This document shows, one piece after another, positions 8,353 through 15,670 of a stretch of 19,506 nucleotides of DNA. The notes below the pieces were generated by a model. It was not told the DNA's origin. It ran no database searches and was given only the letters and a program-made list of their open reading frames with translations. Origin of the DNA: Lachnospiraceae bacterium (GTDB lineage: Bacteria; Bacillota; Clostridia; Lachnospirales; Lachnospiraceae); contig JAGCCY010000199.1 in assembly GCA_017651385.1 (NCBI GenBank), positions 1 through 19,506 on the forward strand. The letters are read 5' to 3'. The translations under genes were made by a program, and so were the position numbers. How positions within the stretch are numbered: position 1 is the stretch's first letter; every line of letters starts with the position of its first letter.

Positions 8353-9117
8353 ATGTATAAGGTTATGATCATAGACGATGAACCCATCATCGTTGAAGGA
8401 CTTTCAAGAAGCGTAAAATGGGAAAAGTTCAACTGTGAAGTGGTTGATACCGCGATAAACGGTGTGGAAGGCAGGGAGCTTATATTAAAGCACAAGCCCG
8501 ATATGCTTTTCCTTGATATATGCATGCCGGAGATGGACGGGCTTACGATGATAGCCGCACTTAAATCTGAATTTCCGGATATGCAGGTGACCATCCTTAC
8601 GGGATTTCGTGACTTTGATTATGCGCAGACGGCGATCAAACTCGGAGTTACGCGATTTTTGCTCAAGCCTTCAAATATGGATGAGATCGAGGAAGCCATT
8701 ATATGCATGGCCGACAGGATCGACACAAGAAGGCAGGAGAAGGGCACAAAAGAAAATGAGTCAAAGGCTGCCGAAGATCACGAAAGCGTGGCAGGCAATT
8801 TTATAGTAAGAAATGCGCTTAATTATATAGAAGAACATTATAAAGAGAAGATCCTTTTATCCGATGTCGTCGAAAAGATATATGTGAGCCAGTGGCATCT
8901 AAGCAAGCTTCTCAATAAGGAGACCGGACAGAATTTCTCGGAAATATTAAATACCGTCCGGATAAGACATGCGGAAGAACTGTTAAAAGACCCTTCAAGG
9001 CACATATCCGATGTGTCCGATGAAGTGGGATTTTTGGAGGTCGCACACTTCTCAAGAGTCTTTAAAAAGATAAACGGGATCTCCGCAAACGAGTTTAGAA
9101 ACAGAAACACAAAATGA
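8353..9117 (+). CDS. YesN-type response regulator with AraC DNA-binding domain
   Basis: The 254-residue protein has an N-terminal receiver domain: acidic pocket D8/D9, phosphoacceptor D55 in FLDICMPEMDG, T83 and K105. A charged linker (about 117-145) leads to a C-terminal AraC/XylS double helix-turn-helix (about 155-252, ending VAHFSRVFKKINGISANEFR). It should be phosphorylated by the preceding kinase, whose stop codon lies one base before this start, and activate sugar-uptake genes. AGAGGG at 8341-8346, inside the kinase gene, is its RBS. The most likely target is the importer promoter immediately downstream, but no operator has been proven. Receiver residues are all present, so it looks functional. 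Confidence 0.95.
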   Translation: MYKVMIIDDEPIIVEGLSRSVKWEKFNCEVVDTAINGVEGRELILKHKPDMLFLDICMPEMDGLTMIAALKSEFPDMQVTILTGFRDFDYAQTAIKLGVTRFLLKPSNMDEIEEAIICMADRIDTRRQEKGTKENESKAAEDHESVAGNFIVRNALNYIEEHYKEKILLSDVVEKIYVSQWHLSKLLNKETGQNFSEILNTVRIRHAEELLKDPSRHISDVSDEVGFLEVAHFSRVFKKINGISANEFRNRNTK

Positions 9118-9141
9118 TGCAAAAATAGACAAGACCGTGCC

Positions 9142-9170
9142 GTGACTTAAAGGCCCCCGAATTCTACAAT
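9142..9170 (+). promoter_or_regulatory. Candidate promoter for the sugar importer operon
   Basis: GTGACT (9142-9147) and TACAAT (9165-9170) are separated by 17 bases. The -10 is good (one mismatch); the -35 matches TTGACA at four of six positions, as expected for an activator-dependent promoter. It sits in the 85-base gap between the response regulator and the first permease. Transcription from here would start near 9177 and exclude the left arm of the hairpin at 9152-9196. Confidence 0.45.
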
Positions 9171-9196
9171 ATAGTTACAAAACAGAAACGGGGGTC
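9152..9196 (+). promoter_or_regulatory. Inverted repeat that could mask the permease ribosome binding site
   Basis: GGCCCCCG (9152-9159) can pair with CGGGGGTC (9189-9196): eight base pairs including one G-U, enclosing a 29-base loop. The right arm contains GGGGG, the ribosome binding site of the permease at 9203. The left arm lies upstream of the predicted start from the promoter at 9142-9170. The hairpin could therefore form only in read-through transcripts from the kinase/regulator operon. Pairing is seen; the regulatory effect is inference. Confidence 0.35.
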
Positions 9197-9202
9197 AGGC
9201 AC

Positions 9203-10135
9203 ATGTCTAAGAAGGCAAGTTTCAAAAAAACCATATTCTTAACAACCATGGTATTGCCGGGTGCAATATGGTTCTTTTTACTTAGATATCTTCCTATGGC
9301 CGGAATAATTCTTGCTTTTAAGAATTACAAGGTCTATCCAAAGAATCCTACATTCTGGAACAATCTGACCCATTCTGAGTGGTCGGGGATCAAAAATTTC
9401 AAATTCCTCTTTGCTACAACCGATTCATGGACCTACATACGAAACACCATCGGCTACAATGCTCTCTGGATAGTCCTGGGATTAGTGATAGCTGTGGCTT
9501 TCGCGATAATGCTCAACGAGATCACTCACAAATTCGTAGCGAAGACCTATCAGACGTTAATGTTTTTCCCCTACTTTTTAAGCTGGGTTGTTGCCAGTTA
9601 CTTCCTTCTGGCATTTCTGGACCCCACCCGTGGATTGATCGATCACTTCCTTGTAAATCACGGGATGAATAAGATCGACTGGTACAACACACCGAAGTAC
9701 TGGCCGTTTATACTTACGATCTGTAACCTCTGGAAGAATATAGGTTATTCATCGATCCTGTATCTCGCAGCCATAACGGGTATAGACACTTCCCAATATG
9801 AGGCGGCCGCAATAGACGGAGCTTCAAAGTGGCAGCAGATATGGTATGTGACCATACCGAATCTAAGACCGATGATATGTATCCTTCTTATCATGAACGT
9901 CGGCAAGATCTTCAATGCGGATTTCGGTCTTTTCTATACGGTACCGCTTGATTCGGGATCTTTGTATTCGGCGACGATGGTTATAGACACATATATTTAT
10001 CAGGTTATGACAGCCACAAGCAATATAGGCATGAGTACTGCAGGAGGCCTTCTTCAGAATGCGGTCGGATTTGTATGTATCGTCATAGCCAATAAGATCG
10101 TAAAGAAGATAGACGAGGACAGTTCGCTGTTTTAA
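9203..10135 (+). CDS. Sugar ABC transporter permease, LplB/YteP type (CUT1)
   Basis: The 310-residue inner-membrane permease has about six transmembrane helices. The cytoplasmic EAA motif that docks the ATPase is YEAAAIDGASKWQQIWYVTIP, with E200 to G206 as its core. The opening KKTIFLTTMVLPGAIWFFLLRYLPMAG and the FFPYFLSWVVASYFL segment are typical of the LplB branch of carbohydrate permeases. It forms a heterodimer with the next gene's product. No ATPase gene is in the window; these systems usually borrow a shared MsmX-like ATPase. RBS is GGGGG at 9190-9194, 8 bases from ATG. Context suggests import of GlcNAc-containing disaccharides. Confidence 0.94.
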   Translation: MSKKASFKKTIFLTTMVLPGAIWFFLLRYLPMAGIILAFKNYKVYPKNPTFWNNLTHSEWSGIKNFKFLFATTDSWTYIRNTIGYNALWIVLGLVIAVAFAIMLNEITHKFVAKTYQTLMFFPYFLSWVVASYFLLAFLDPTRGLIDHFLVNHGMNKIDWYNTPKYWPFILTICNLWKNIGYSSILYLAAITGIDTSQYEAAAIDGASKWQQIWYVTIPNLRPMICILLIMNVGKIFNADFGLFYTVPLDSGSLYSATMVIDTYIYQVMTATSNIGMSTAGGLLQNAVGFVCIVIANKIVKKIDEDSSLF

Positions 10136-10155
10136 ATACTTACCGGGAGGAAGAT

Positions 10156-11064
10156 ATGAAAAGAAAAAGAAAAGTCAACTCAATATCGATTCCGGCAGAG
10201 ATAGCCTGTCATGTAGTGCTTATTCTGTTCTGTCTTTTGTGTATCGTTCCTTTTATATTCGTTGTGATCATATCGATCACTTCGCAGGACAGCATAAGGG
10301 CTATAGGATATTCGTTCTTTCCCAAAGAAATATCCATGGAAGCATACAGTTACGTGTTAAAACTCGGCGACCAGCTCTGGAGATCGTACTTTAACAGTTT
10401 TCTCGTAACGGTGCTCGGAACGTTCCTTACAATGCTCATGACGATCCTTTATGCATATGCATTGTACAGAAAAGATTTCAGATTTCGCGGATTTTTCACC
10501 TTCTGGGCATTCTTCACGATGCTTTTCGGAGGAGGTCTTGCACCGACATATGTCGTATGTAAGACGGTGCTCGGCTTATCAAACAGCTATGCGGCGATCA
10601 TAGTGCCGATGCTTTTAAATCCTTTCAACATTATCGTAATGAGGACATTTTTTCATAGTTCTATACCCGAGGAGCTGATCGACGCGGCAGCGATCGACGG
10701 CGCCGGCGAATATAAGACTTTATTTAAGATAATAATCCCGATCTCCAAGCCCGGCATAGCCACGGTAGGACTTCTTTCCGCTCTGGCTTACTGGAACGAA
10801 TGGTTTATCCCGATGTTGTATGTGCGTGATGCAAAGTATTATCCACTGCAATATCTTCTCATGCAGATGCAGACAAAGGTAGATTTCCTTGTGAAGAATT
10901 CTTCGATGATCGGTGCGGAGGCCAGCAATATCATAAGCACGCTTCCTTCCGACGCATTGAGGATGGCACTCGTGGTACTGATCGTGGTACCGATAGCCTG
11001 TGGATATCCTTTCTTCCAGAGGTATATCGTATCGGGACTTACCATAGGCTCGGTAAAGGGATAA
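10156..11064 (+). CDS. Sugar ABC transporter permease, YtcP type (CUT1)
   Basis: The 302-residue partner permease has about six transmembrane helices and an EAA-loop motif IPEELIDAAAIDGAGEYKTLFKIIIPISKP, with core D176 to G182. The TFFHSSIPEELIDAA and LAYWNEWFIPMLYV segments are characteristic of the MalG/YtcP side of the pair. It starts 20 bases after the first permease with a strong RBS (GGGAGGAAG) and is followed 34 bases later by the binding-protein gene, so the three are co-transcribed. It completes the channel for the lipoprotein-delivered sugar. Confidence 0.94.
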   Translation: MKRKRKVNSISIPAEIACHVVLILFCLLCIVPFIFVVIISITSQDSIRAIGYSFFPKEISMEAYSYVLKLGDQLWRSYFNSFLVTVLGTFLTMLMTILYAYALYRKDFRFRGFFTFWAFFTMLFGGGLAPTYVVCKTVLGLSNSYAAIIVPMLLNPFNIIVMRTFFHSSIPEELIDAAAIDGAGEYKTLFKIIIPISKPGIATVGLLSALAYWNEWFIPMLYVRDAKYYPLQYLLMQMQTKVDFLVKNSSMIGAEASNIISTLPSDALRMALVVLIVVPIACGYPFFQRYIVSGLTIGSVKG

Positions 11065-11098
11065 AAGTTATAAACCATACATTTAAAGGAGGATTAGT

Positions 11099-12718
11099 AT
11101 GAAAAAGAAACTATTGTCATGCATTATGGCGGCGGTTATGGCATTGTCAATGGTAGCCTGCGGCGGAGAAGCAGCTCCCCAGGCAGGCACAACTTCTCAG
11201 AGTACCGAGAAGACCGAAGTATCAAAGGAGGAAGCAGCTCCTGCGGTTGAAGTTGCGGCATCGGATCTTGAGCCCGTAACACTTAAGATGTATTTCCACG
11301 GCAGCAACGTTACTGATGACAGCGCTGTACTTGATGCGGTAAATGCTTATCTTAAGGATAAGATCAACGTTACTCTTGAACCCGTATGGGGTACATGGGG
11401 CGACTTCGATCAGAACGCGGTTCTTTCACTTCAGGGCGGAGATGATATCGATATTTACTTTACATGTTCATGGAGTGCCGATGAATACAACAAATTTGCA
11501 AGAGACGGTTACTGGGTAAGACTTGACAACCCCGACAACAACCTCATTGCACAGTACGGCAAAGAACTCTGGGATCTTCTTCCCGAAGTACTTGTAAACG
11601 GTGCGACCGTTAACGGCGCAGACGGATACGGCGTATACGCTATTCCCGGTTACAAGGATATCGCAACCCAGAACTGCTGGGACGTTAATGTAACATTACT
11701 TGAGAAGTACGGATATACAGTTGATGATATCAAGAACACGGATTACTACGGATTCGAAGAGATCTTAAAGACAGTAAAAGAAGGCGAAGGCGCTGACTTC
11801 TATCCGCTTCTTGTTGAAGGTGCGGTTCTTGAAAGAATGGTAGACAATGTAACGATAGTTACAGGTGACAGCGGTACAGGAAACTTCATGTCCTACTACT
11901 TAAATCCCTCGGATCTTTCCAAGCCAGGCGCTTACGGCAACAAGATCGTCAATAAGTTTGCAACCGACGAATTCAAGAAATTCGTTGAGCAGACCAGAAA
12001 GTATTACGAAGAAGGCTTTATCGATCCCGCAATGGGCAACAAGACCCAGGCAAACGATACAAGAACAAACAAGCAGCTTTCGGGCCAGTACTTAATAGGT
12101 ACACAGTCCTATTCACTCGGTTATGAACTTCAGGCTTCCCAGGAAAGAGGAATCCATGTAGAAATGGTTCCCTGCACGGACGCTTTTGTTGATACAACTT
12201 CTTCACAGGGTGCTATGATGGCTATTTCAACAGCTTCCAAGAATCCTGACAGAGCAATGATGTTCCTTAACCTCTTAAATACCGATCCTGCACTTATGAC
12301 CCTTCTTAACTACGGTGTAGACGGTATCCACTACAACACAAACGCTGACGGTACCATCACATTTACCGATAAGAGAGCAGATTATCAGCCTTGGACAAAC
12401 GGTATGGGTAACGTAACCATTCTTCCTCCTACGGATGCACAGGGGGTTGACTTCTGGGATGGATTTAAGGCATACTATGGTTCAGCCAAGGAAATTCCGA
12501 TCCTCGGATTCGCTTATGACGGTTCCCAGACAGAAACCCAGATGGGTGCTGTAGCAAACGTAGTTTCCGAGTATATGCTTTCACTTTGCACAGGTACTGT
12601 AGATCCGGCTGAAAAACTTCCTGAGTTCTTACAGAAACTTGAAGATAACGGTATCAATGATATAATCGCAGATGCCAACAGCCAGCTCGATGCTTTCATG
12701 GAGAGCAAAGGACAGTAA
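11099..12718 (+). CDS. Extracellular sugar-binding lipoprotein (LplA-like)
   Basis: The 539-residue protein has a lipoprotein signal peptide: KKK, a hydrophobic core, then SMVAC with the lipidated Cys21. A Ser/Thr/Glu/Ala-rich tether of about 35 residues precedes the binding domain, which resembles large solute-binding proteins of the LplA type (length around 500-550). Blocks such as TLKMYFHGS, TWGDFDQNAVLSLQGGDDIDIYFTCSW and ASKNPDRAMMFLNLLNTDPALMTLLNYG fit this family. It would capture the disaccharide outside the cell for the two permeases. The RBS (AAAGGAGG about 8 bases before ATG) is near-perfect and a terminator follows at once. Both are consistent with it being the most strongly expressed product of the locus. 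The ligand cannot be read from sequence. Confidence 0.94.
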   Translation: MKKKLLSCIMAAVMALSMVACGGEAAPQAGTTSQSTEKTEVSKEEAAPAVEVAASDLEPVTLKMYFHGSNVTDDSAVLDAVNAYLKDKINVTLEPVWGTWGDFDQNAVLSLQGGDDIDIYFTCSWSADEYNKFARDGYWVRLDNPDNNLIAQYGKELWDLLPEVLVNGATVNGADGYGVYAIPGYKDIATQNCWDVNVTLLEKYGYTVDDIKNTDYYGFEEILKTVKEGEGADFYPLLVEGAVLERMVDNVTIVTGDSGTGNFMSYYLNPSDLSKPGAYGNKIVNKFATDEFKKFVEQTRKYYEEGFIDPAMGNKTQANDTRTNKQLSGQYLIGTQSYSLGYELQASQERGIHVEMVPCTDAFVDTTSSQGAMMAISTASKNPDRAMMFLNLLNTDPALMTLLNYGVDGIHYNTNADGTITFTDKRADYQPWTNGMGNVTILPPTDAQGVDFWDGFKAYYGSAKEIPILGFAYDGSQTETQMGAVANVVSEYMLSLCTGTVDPAEKLPEFLQKLEDNGINDIIADANSQLDAFMESKGQ

Positions 12719-12731
12719 ATAAAGATCATGA

Positions 12732-12761
12732 TTCCGTCGGCTTAGGCCGGCGGAATTTTTT
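12732..12761 (+). terminator. Intrinsic terminator between binding protein and nagA
   Basis: TTCCGTCGG (12732-12740), a 6-base loop, CCGGCGGAA (12747-12755) and TTTTTT (12756-12761) form a 9-bp stem with one G-U pair and a short U-tract. The nagA RBS begins only four bases later and no promoter is visible between, so nagA must depend on read-through. The terminator probably lowers nagA output relative to the binding protein. Confidence 0.75.
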
Positions 12762-12780
12762 GTTGGAAGGAGCAGAAGAT

Positions 12781-13932
12781 ATGATAATTGAAAACGGATT
12801 GGTGTTTACGCCTTCTTTTGAATTTGAGAAGATGAACATCAGGATCACGGATGACCGTATCGAAAAACTTTCAAGATCCCGTATTGAGCCCGATGTAAAC
12901 GAAGAAACGGTTAACGCCGAAGGAATGTTTGTAATACCCGGGCTGACCGATGTTCATTTTCACGGGGCTGTATCCTATGACTTTTGCGATGCAACGCCCG
13001 AAGCCATACATAAGATAGCGGTATATGAAAGAAGTGTCGGCGTGACACAGATATGTCCGGCCACCATGACTCTTCCCGAGGAAAGAGTAGAAAAGATATG
13101 CAAGGTTGCCTACGATTATAATAACGGTGTGGGAAAGATCGACGACGGTTTAAGGGAAGCGGACCTTGTAGGAATAAATCTTGAAGGACCGTATATCTCG
13201 CCCAATAAGGTGGGAGCACAGAATCCGGCATATGTTAAGGGCGCGGATAAGGATTTTCTTAAAAATCTCTTGGAAGAGACCGAATATCTTCCGAGACTGA
13301 TCACCATCGCGCCCGAGGAAGCCGATAATCTTGATTGCATAGAAAAGCTGCATGATAAGATCCGTTTTTCGGTAGGTCATACGGTTGCGGATTATAAGTG
13401 TTCCAGAGCCGCTTTTGAGGCGGGAGCCCGTCACATGACACATCTTTACAATGCAATGCCTTCGCTTACTCACAGAGCTCCGGGGCCGATAGCAGCAGGC
13501 TCGGAGAGAGACGATGTTACGGCAGAACTTATCTGTGACGGCATCCATATAGCTCCGGGTGCGGTAAGAGCCGCATTTAAGCTTTTCGGAGCCGACAGGA
13601 TGGTACTTATAAGCGACAGTGCAAGAGCGGTCGGTATGCCCGACGGCACATATGAACTCGGAGGACAGCCTGTCTATAAGCATGACGGAGCGGCTTGGCT
13701 TAATAAAGAGCCCGGCATAAACGGTACGCTTGCAGGCAGTACCACAAATCTTTTCGACTGTATGTTAAAGGCGATAGAATTTGATATAAAGCCCGAGGAC
13801 GCCGTAAGAGCGGCCACATACAACCCCGCATATGCGATAGGTATCCTTAAGGACTACGGTACGATAGAAGAGGGCAAGAAAGCCAATATACTGCTTCTTA
13901 ACAAAGACTATTCACTAAACAGGGTCATATAA
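12781..13932 (+). CDS. nagA: N-acetylglucosamine-6-phosphate deacetylase
   Basis: The 383-residue amidohydrolase removes acetate from GlcNAc-6-P to give GlcN-6-P, the committed step of amino-sugar catabolism. Motifs are PGLTDVHFHG (53-62), metal-ligand Glu in LEGPY (E135), GHT (199-201, H200), HLYNAMPSLTHRAPG (H221), CDGIHIAPGAV and catalytic Asp in LISDSARAVG (D279). Length is normal. The first metal-box residues H59/H61 are retained. The start is ATG 12781, with GGAAGGAG at 12765-12772 eight bases upstream; the in-frame TTG 12760 lies in the terminator U-tract. As last gene of the locus it ties the phosphorylase and mutase to N-acetyl sugars. NagB is not in the window. Confidence 0.95.
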   Translation: MIIENGLVFTPSFEFEKMNIRITDDRIEKLSRSRIEPDVNEETVNAEGMFVIPGLTDVHFHGAVSYDFCDATPEAIHKIAVYERSVGVTQICPATMTLPEERVEKICKVAYDYNNGVGKIDDGLREADLVGINLEGPYISPNKVGAQNPAYVKGADKDFLKNLLEETEYLPRLITIAPEEADNLDCIEKLHDKIRFSVGHTVADYKCSRAAFEAGARHMTHLYNAMPSLTHRAPGPIAAGSERDDVTAELICDGIHIAPGAVRAAFKLFGADRMVLISDSARAVGMPDGTYELGGQPVYKHDGAAWLNKEPGINGTLAGSTTNLFDCMLKAIEFDIKPEDAVRAATYNPAYAIGILKDYGTIEEGKKANILLLNKDYSLNRVI

Positions 13933-13938
13933 TAAAAT

Positions 13939-13972
13939 CCCCGGATCATATCGATCCGGGGTTGTTTTTTTT
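13939..13972. terminator. Strong intrinsic terminator after nagA, possibly bidirectional
   Basis: CCCCGGATC (13939-13947) and GATCCGGGG (13953-13961) form a perfect 9-bp stem with a 5-base loop. It is followed by TTGTTTTTTTT on the plus strand. The left flank AATAAAAT supplies a shorter T-run for the convergent EAL gene, so it may serve both strands. Confidence 0.88.
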
Positions 13973-13977
13973 ATCTG

Positions 13978-14718
13978 TTAAGTTGTTTTTTCCTGTGCTT
14001 CTTTTATGTATTCCGTATAAAGTTTGGGCTTTCCTAAGTAAAATCCCTGCATGTAATCGATCTCCTGCTTTTTTAAGTATCTGTATTCCGCTTCGGTCTC
14101 TACACCTTCGGCGAGCACCAAAACGTTTCTTTCACGCATATCAAATATGATCTGCTGCAGCGTTTCCTGGTTGGAAAGCTCGGTATCTATATGAGAGATA
14201 ATGGAACGGTCAACCTTTACAATGTCGGGTTTATAATAATCCACGCATTCGTTGTCGATATTGCCGCCGGTTCCGAAATCATCGATGGCTATCAAAGGAT
14301 TAGCGCCGTTATTTTCAAAGGCTGTACGCTTTACTCCGTATGCAAACCTGTCGGGAGTGGTGTATTCGAGTATTTCATATACAAGACGCCCGATCATATA
14401 GTCACCGCCCATCTGCTCGGTGGCTTTACTCATCTCAAGACTCATACAGGTTGCGGGAAGACTGTTTAAAAACAGCTTTCCCTCAAGTTTTGCTTCTTTA
14501 AAATATTTGATTCCGTAATAGTTGGTGATCTCTTCGACATGCTGAAGGCGGTCGAGTTTTGCCATTTCTTCGATAAACTGAAGAGGAGAATACGGTTCGG
14601 GTCTCATCAACGCCTCGTAACCGTACAGTTTTTCCGTACGGGCATCAAAAATAGGCTGATATGCAAACAGTATCTTTGATGGCTTATTGGCAAGCGCTTT
14701 GATCGCAAGGACATCCAT
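13978..14718 (-). CDS. Stand-alone EAL-domain c-di-GMP phosphodiesterase
   Basis: The 246-residue protein is essentially one EAL domain with no sensor, GGDEF or membrane segment. Active-site positions are all present: E35 in YEALMR, N85 in FLNSLP, E115 in VYEILE, D146/D147 in IDDFGTG, K168 in VKVD, E204 and E207 in LAEGVET and Q224 in QGFYLGKP. It should therefore hydrolyse c-di-GMP in the cytoplasm. Substitutions around the motifs (YEILEYT for LEITES, GGNIDNE after FGTG) mark a divergent branch. On the minus strand the RBS is GGAG about seven bases before the ATG at 14718. It converges on nagA and diverges from the GntR-type regulator. Control by sugar status is possible but unproven. Confidence 0.92.
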   Translation of the reverse strand: MDVLAIKALANKPSKILFAYQPIFDARTEKLYGYEALMRPEPYSPLQFIEEMAKLDRLQHVEEITNYYGIKYFKEAKLEGKLFLNSLPATCMSLEMSKATEQMGGDYMIGRLVYEILEYTTPDRFAYGVKRTAFENNGANPLIAIDDFGTGGNIDNECVDYYKPDIVKVDRSIISHIDTELSNQETLQQIIFDMRERNVLVLAEGVETEAEYRYLKKQEIDYMQGFYLGKPKLYTEYIKEAQEKTT

Positions 14719-14750
14719 AAATACACTCCGAAAAGCATACCCCGTATGAA

Positions 14751-14759
14751 ATTATATCA
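14751..14759 (-). promoter_or_regulatory. Candidate extended -10 promoter for the EAL gene
   Basis: Read on the minus strand this is TGATATAAT, a consensus extended -10 element. Transcription would begin near 14744, giving a leader of about 25 bases that includes the RBS. No good -35 is seen, as is common with extended -10 promoters. Confidence 0.45.
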
Positions 14760-14842
14760 ATATAGACATTCTCAAGATTATTCTAACAGATAAATCGGGT
14801 TTTGGCTACAAAATGCGAAAAATCTGGAAATATGATAATAAT

Positions 14843-14862
14843 ACATGTTAAAATGTGATAAT
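14843..14862 (+). promoter_or_regulatory. Extended -10 with overlapping palindrome before the GntR gene
   Basis: TGTGATAAT (14854-14862) is an extended -10 element, giving a start near 14869 and a leader of about 28 bases. ACAT (14843-14846) and ATGT (14853-14856) form a palindrome overlapping it, a plausible autoregulatory operator. This placement argues against the in-frame GTG 14855 as a start codon. Confidence 0.4.
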
Positions 14863-14896
14863 ATTAAGAGAAAAAGAAATACAGATACGGGGCGAC

Positions 14897-15574
14897 ATGA
14901 ACAACAAAGAGCGATTATCGGGTGAGACCGCGAGAGACTATGCCTTCAGGGTACTTAAGGACAATATCGTATCTCTTGAGTTGAAACCCGGCACATTGAT
15001 ATCCGAAAATGAAATTGCAATGGAACTCGGACTTTCGAGGACACCTGTCAGAGAAGCCATAATAGACCTTTCAAAGGCGTCGATAATAGAAATCTATCCG
15101 CAAAGGGGCTCGTACGTGGCTCTGATCGATCCGAAGATGGTCGAGGAAGCACGTTTTTTGAGAAGGATCTTAGACTGTGCGGTCATAGAAGTAGCCTGCG
15201 AACAGGGCGATCCGGATATTTTATCGAGGATCGAGGAAAATCTTTCTCTTCAGGATTTTTATCTTATACGTGAGGATGCGGCGAAGATATTTGAACTCGA
15301 CAATGAGTTTCACAGACTCATATATATGGCGGCGCACAAGGAGATCGTATTTGATATGCGTTCATCGATCATGATCCACTTTGACAGAGTGCGTACCTTA
15401 TCGATGGAATCGGTCAAGGATATGAAGATCGTGGCCGATCATCACGCGATGTATAATGCGATCCTGGCACACGACAAAGAAAATGCGGTTGCAATGGTTG
15501 AAAAACATCTTGGAAGATACAGCGTGGATGAGTACAAGATCAGAGAGGTATTTCCGCAATACTTTGTGCAGTGA
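14897..15574 (+). CDS. GntR-family regulator, FadR subfamily with FCD domain
   Basis: The 225-residue protein has an N-terminal winged helix (about 12-77) with ISENEIAMELGLSRTPVREAI as the recognition helix-turn-helix. A C-terminal all-helical FCD ligand domain (about 82-215) follows. Candidate metal-site residues are the Asp/His in ELDNEFHRLIY and the His residues in DHHAMY and VEKHLGRY; FCD proteins often bind carboxylate or sugar-acid effectors around such a site. I chose ATG 14897, with a purine-rich GGGG stretch just upstream, because an upstream GTG at 14855 lies in the predicted -10 box. It may repress itself, the divergent EAL gene or the downstream hydrolase. A role in the amino-sugar locus is only a possibility. 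Confidence 0.92.
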   Translation: MNNKERLSGETARDYAFRVLKDNIVSLELKPGTLISENEIAMELGLSRTPVREAIIDLSKASIIEIYPQRGSYVALIDPKMVEEARFLRRILDCAVIEVACEQGDPDILSRIEENLSLQDFYLIREDAAKIFELDNEFHRLIYMAAHKEIVFDMRSSIMIHFDRVRTLSMESVKDMKIVADHHAMYNAILAHDKENAVAMVEKHLGRYSVDEYKIREVFPQYFVQ

Positions 15575-15670
15575 TTTTTTTTAGGCTATTCAGGGGAACG
15601 GTATTTGGGATAATGACAGCGGTCATGTTTGTCTGTGGGATAAAGTAATATGGTTTGGGGATTTTAAGGG

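Noticed and set aside
14855..14857. GTG start for the GntR-family regulator
   Set aside because: It lies inside the predicted extended -10 and adds residues upstream of the winged helix with no family counterpart; ATG 14897 is preferred.
14833..14863. Direct repeat TGATAATA (14833-14840, 14856-14863)
   Set aside because: AT-rich 8-mers recur by chance in this intergenic region, and one copy is part of the -10 element.
15575..15585. Terminator after the GntR gene suggested by a T-run
   Set aside because: The run of T lacks a convincing upstream stem; only three base pairs can be drawn.
15613..15626. ATGAC-N4-GTCAT inverted repeat before the alpha/beta hydrolase
   Set aside because: Arms are only five bases and no matching promoter pair was found around it, so chance is likely.
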